Source: JALYUA01 sp038329555 (GTDB lineage Bacteria; Acidobacteriota; Thermoanaerobaculia; UBA5066; Gp7-AA6). From it: a stretch of 24,926 bases of DNA. The notes under the pieces were generated by a model that saw nothing but the letters and a program-made list of their open reading frames with translations, had not been told where the DNA came from and made no database searches. Position 1 is the first letter of the stretch; each line of letters opens with the position of its first letter. The position numbers and the translations under genes were made by a program. Below are positions 23,141-24,926 of the stretch, piece by piece. The DNA is taken from contig JBBQNC010000022.1 in the NCBI GenBank assembly GCA_038329555.1, positions 1 through 24,926 on the forward strand, written 5' to 3'.

Positions 23141-23163
23141 GGGAGGCTCAGTCCTCCGGGAGG
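23141..23163 (+). promoter_or_regulatory. Strong ribosome binding site with a duplicated GGGAGG
   Basis: GGGAGG at 23158-23163 is a near-perfect Shine-Dalgarno sequence six bases before the protease ATG at 23170. The same hexamer occurs at 23141-23146, and between them lies CCTCC (23153-23157). CCTCC can pair with the upstream copy around a six-base loop, leaving the real site free. This strong site contrasts with the missing sites of most other genes here and fixes the start. Confidence 0.6.
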
Positions 23164-23169
23164 CGATCG

Positions 23170-24906
23170 ATGAGGAGATTCGTCCGCTGGTCTCTGTCTC
23201 TCGCGATCTTCGTCACGACCGTGAGCGCCGCGCTCGGGGAGCCGGTCATCATCCGAACGAAGAAGCCCTATGCCGCGGTCAAGCAGCGCATCGCCGCTCT
23301 CGGCGGGACGGTCACGTACGAGTTCGTATATGCCGACGGGATCGCCGCGGACATCCCCGCTGCCAAGATCGACGCGTTGAAATCGGTTCCCGGCGTCCTG
23401 TACTACGTCCGCGACCTCCCCGTTCCGCATCCGAGGCCATCGACGGAGATAAATCTCTCCTCCGAAGTCGTCGCCGAACCGGCCGCGGACGCCGTCCCGT
23501 CGAACTACTTCCCGTATAACAGCGAGCTGACCAACGCCCGGCCGCTTCAGTCCGCGGGTTTCCTCGGTCAGAACGTCGTCGTCGGCATCATCGACACGGG
23601 AACGTCCCGAACCGCGTCGGCGCTCTGCGACGGCCCGTGCCCGGCCACGAGCCGAGTGCTCGTCGGCGAGAGCTTCGTGCCCGGCGAGCCCGACGCGAAT
23701 GCCGCGACGAACAACGCTCATGGGACGTGGGTCGCCTGCATGATCGGAGCGAACGGGGCCTTCGGGTTCTCGAGGACGGGCGTTCTCGCCACCGCGGTGC
23801 GCAACTACTGCACCCCGGCGTCTTCCTCTCCCTGCTCGTTCGCCGCGACGCCCACGGTCGACGGCATCCCGATGGTCGGCCAGGCGCCCTTCGCGCGCTT
23901 CTTCCCCCTGAAGGTCTTTCCGGCCTCGGGGGCCGGTGCACCGACGAGCCGGATCCTCCAGGCGATGGACCGCGCGATCGCGCTCAAGAACTCGACGCAG
24001 CCGAACATGCGGGTCGTCAACATGAGCCTGGGCGGCGCGACGCTGTTCGCCGGCGGGGACATCGAAGACGAGCTCGCGTCGTCGATGGGAGCCTCGGGAA
24101 TCAGCCTGGTGGCCTCGGCGGGCAACGCCGGTCCGAGCGGGATGACGGTGGGCAGCCCCGGCACGGCCCACAACATCCTGACCGTCGGGGCCGCTTCCAG
24201 TCCCGTCCACGAGCGAATCCTCCGGGACGTCCAGTTCGGCATCGGAATCGGCCCCCTCTACCGCCCGGACAGCAACCAGCAAATCGCGTACTTCAGCTCG
24301 CGCGGACCCGATGCGGACGGGCGCAACGATCCCGACATCGTCGCGAATGGCTTCGCGTCCTACGCGCAGGGCGCCAACGGCGGCATCTCGCTCGTGTCGG
24401 GGACCTCGTTCTCGAGCCCGACGGTGGCGGGAGTGGCGGCGCTCCTGTACAGCGCGAACCCTTCCGCGACGCCCGCTCAGGTGCGCGCCGCGCTCCTTCG
24501 CTCGGCGCGCCCAGGCGTGATCCCGACCGCGATGTCCGTCGATCAGGGAGCCGGATACGTCGACGCGGCGGCCGCGAAGGCGCTTCTCGACGCGGGCGTC
24601 GCGCCCGTTGCCGACTCGGGGCCCGCGAAGAAGAAGGTGGCCCAGAACGTCCAGCAGGGCGCCGGGATCCATCCGATCGAGAGCTCCGTCTATACGGCTC
24701 ACATCGCGGGCCTGCGTCCCGCCGAGCGGCGCGAGTTCTTCTACGTGATCAAGAAGAACACCTCCCAGGTTCGGGTCACGCTCTCCAACGTGTCGCCGGC
24801 GCTCCCGCCCGCCCAGCAGAACCAGCTCTTCGGCGACGACCTCCTGTTCGCCGTGCACTCGGCCAAGACTTCGGCGATCGGCGTGGTGGCGGTCCGAGCG
24901 GGATGA
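23170..24906 (+). CDS. Secreted subtilisin-like serine protease (peptidase S8), C-terminus doubtful
   Basis: A 578-residue predicted extracytoplasmic protease. Residues 1-23 are a signal peptide (MRRFVRW then a hydrophobic core and SAALG). Residues about 25-85 resemble an I9-type inhibitory propeptide. The S8 catalytic triad is D142 (VVGIIDTGTS), H184 (NNAHGTWVA) and S413 (SGTSFSSPTVAG), with the oxyanion Asn at 319 (ASAGNAGPSG). Cysteine pairs at 153/157 and 213/222 in inserted loops could form disulphides, which fits secretion. Downstream of about residue 475 is a C-terminal extension of unknown fold. The ATG has an ideal Shine-Dalgarno sequence; the upstream TTG at 23137 is not credible. 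The final codons and the TGA lie within a 37-base exact copy of the gene's own sequence at 24129-24165, read in another frame, so the true C-terminus probably differs and may be longer. Confidence 0.88.
   Translation: MRRFVRWSLSLAIFVTTVSAALGEPVIIRTKKPYAAVKQRIAALGGTVTYEFVYADGIAADIPAAKIDALKSVPGVLYYVRDLPVPHPRPSTEINLSSEVVAEPAADAVPSNYFPYNSELTNARPLQSAGFLGQNVVVGIIDTGTSRTASALCDGPCPATSRVLVGESFVPGEPDANAATNNAHGTWVACMIGANGAFGFSRTGVLATAVRNYCTPASSSPCSFAATPTVDGIPMVGQAPFARFFPLKVFPASGAGAPTSRILQAMDRAIALKNSTQPNMRVVNMSLGGATLFAGGDIEDELASSMGASGISLVASAGNAGPSGMTVGSPGTAHNILTVGAASSPVHERILRDVQFGIGIGPLYRPDSNQQIAYFSSRGPDADGRNDPDIVANGFASYAQGANGGISLVSGTSFSSPTVAGVAALLYSANPSATPAQVRAALLRSARPGVIPTAMSVDQGAGYVDAAAAKALLDAGVAPVADSGPAKKKVAQNVQQGAGIHPIESSVYTAHIAGLRPAERREFFYVIKKNTSQVRVTLSNVSPALPPAQQNQLFGDDLLFAVHSAKTSAIGVVAVRAG
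24129..24165 (+). repeat. Internal copy of a 37-bp exact repeat
   Basis: This stretch encodes the oxyanion-hole region of the protease (around NAGPSGMTVGSPGT). The identical 37 bases occur again at 24890-24926, the last bases of the window. Confidence 0.9.
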
Positions 24907-24926
24907 CGGTGGGCAGCCCCGGCACG
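24890..24926 (+). repeat. Terminal copy of the 37-bp exact repeat, probable assembly artefact
   Basis: The last 37 bases equal 24129-24165 without a mismatch, in the same orientation but a different reading frame; the flanking base before each copy differs. The repeat ends exactly at the sequence end, as expected when an assembler stops at a repeated k-mer. It provides the TGA that ends the protease ORF. Confidence 0.85.

Overview
This is a high-GC window from an unidentified bacterium. An L-Ara4N (lipid A type) sugar pathway, a Wzm/Wzt glycan exporter and a LolD-like ATPase point to a Gram-negative envelope. The GC content and gene style would fit Acidobacteriota or a similar GC-rich phylum, but nothing here fixes the taxon. 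Almost everything is envelope glycobiology. The window probably ends at a contig edge, because its last 37 bases exactly repeat an internal stretch.

Left half (1-13641): a cluster of large polytopic membrane proteins and polyprenyl-phosphate sugar synthases. It holds two YfhO-like membrane proteins (1-2062, truncated by the window start, and 11233-13641), a GT39-type glycosyltransferase (2209-3594), and a tightly coupled minus-strand trio. The trio is a DPM1-like GT2, then an ArnT/PMT-like GT39, then a second GT2 fused to a SAM methyltransferase (7360 down to 3553). Next come an STT3-like oligosaccharyltransferase (7467-9466, broken by a one-base frameshift in a GGGGCCCCC run) and an unassigned GT-C-like membrane protein (9519-11129). 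GT2 enzymes of this type make lipid-linked monosaccharides, which GT-C enzymes use outside the membrane, so the cluster looks like a lipid-linked sugar and possibly protein-glycosylation locus.

Middle (13642-13978): 337 bp with no credible gene, rich in strong hairpins, starting with a motif resembling common insertion-sequence ends.

Right half, minus strand (22109 down to 13979): wzm, wzt, a PAP2 phosphatase, arnB, arnC, a stand-alone ArnA formyltransferase, a stand-alone ArnA decarboxylase, and arnD. Most junctions are 4-base start/stop overlaps. This is the undecaprenyl-phosphate L-Ara4N pathway with ArnA split into two proteins and an ABC glycan exporter at the head. ArnE/F flippase genes and Ugd are not in the window; ArnT could be one of the GT39 proteins to the left.

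Right end (22273-24906): a LolD/MacB-type ATPase without its permease, an intrinsic terminator, and a secreted subtilisin-like (S8) protease with a strong ribosome binding site. Its C-terminus is doubtful because the terminal repeat supplies its stop codon.

Several genes lack a Shine-Dalgarno sequence and have a -10-like hexamer only 5-10 bases before the start codon, suggesting leaderless transcripts.
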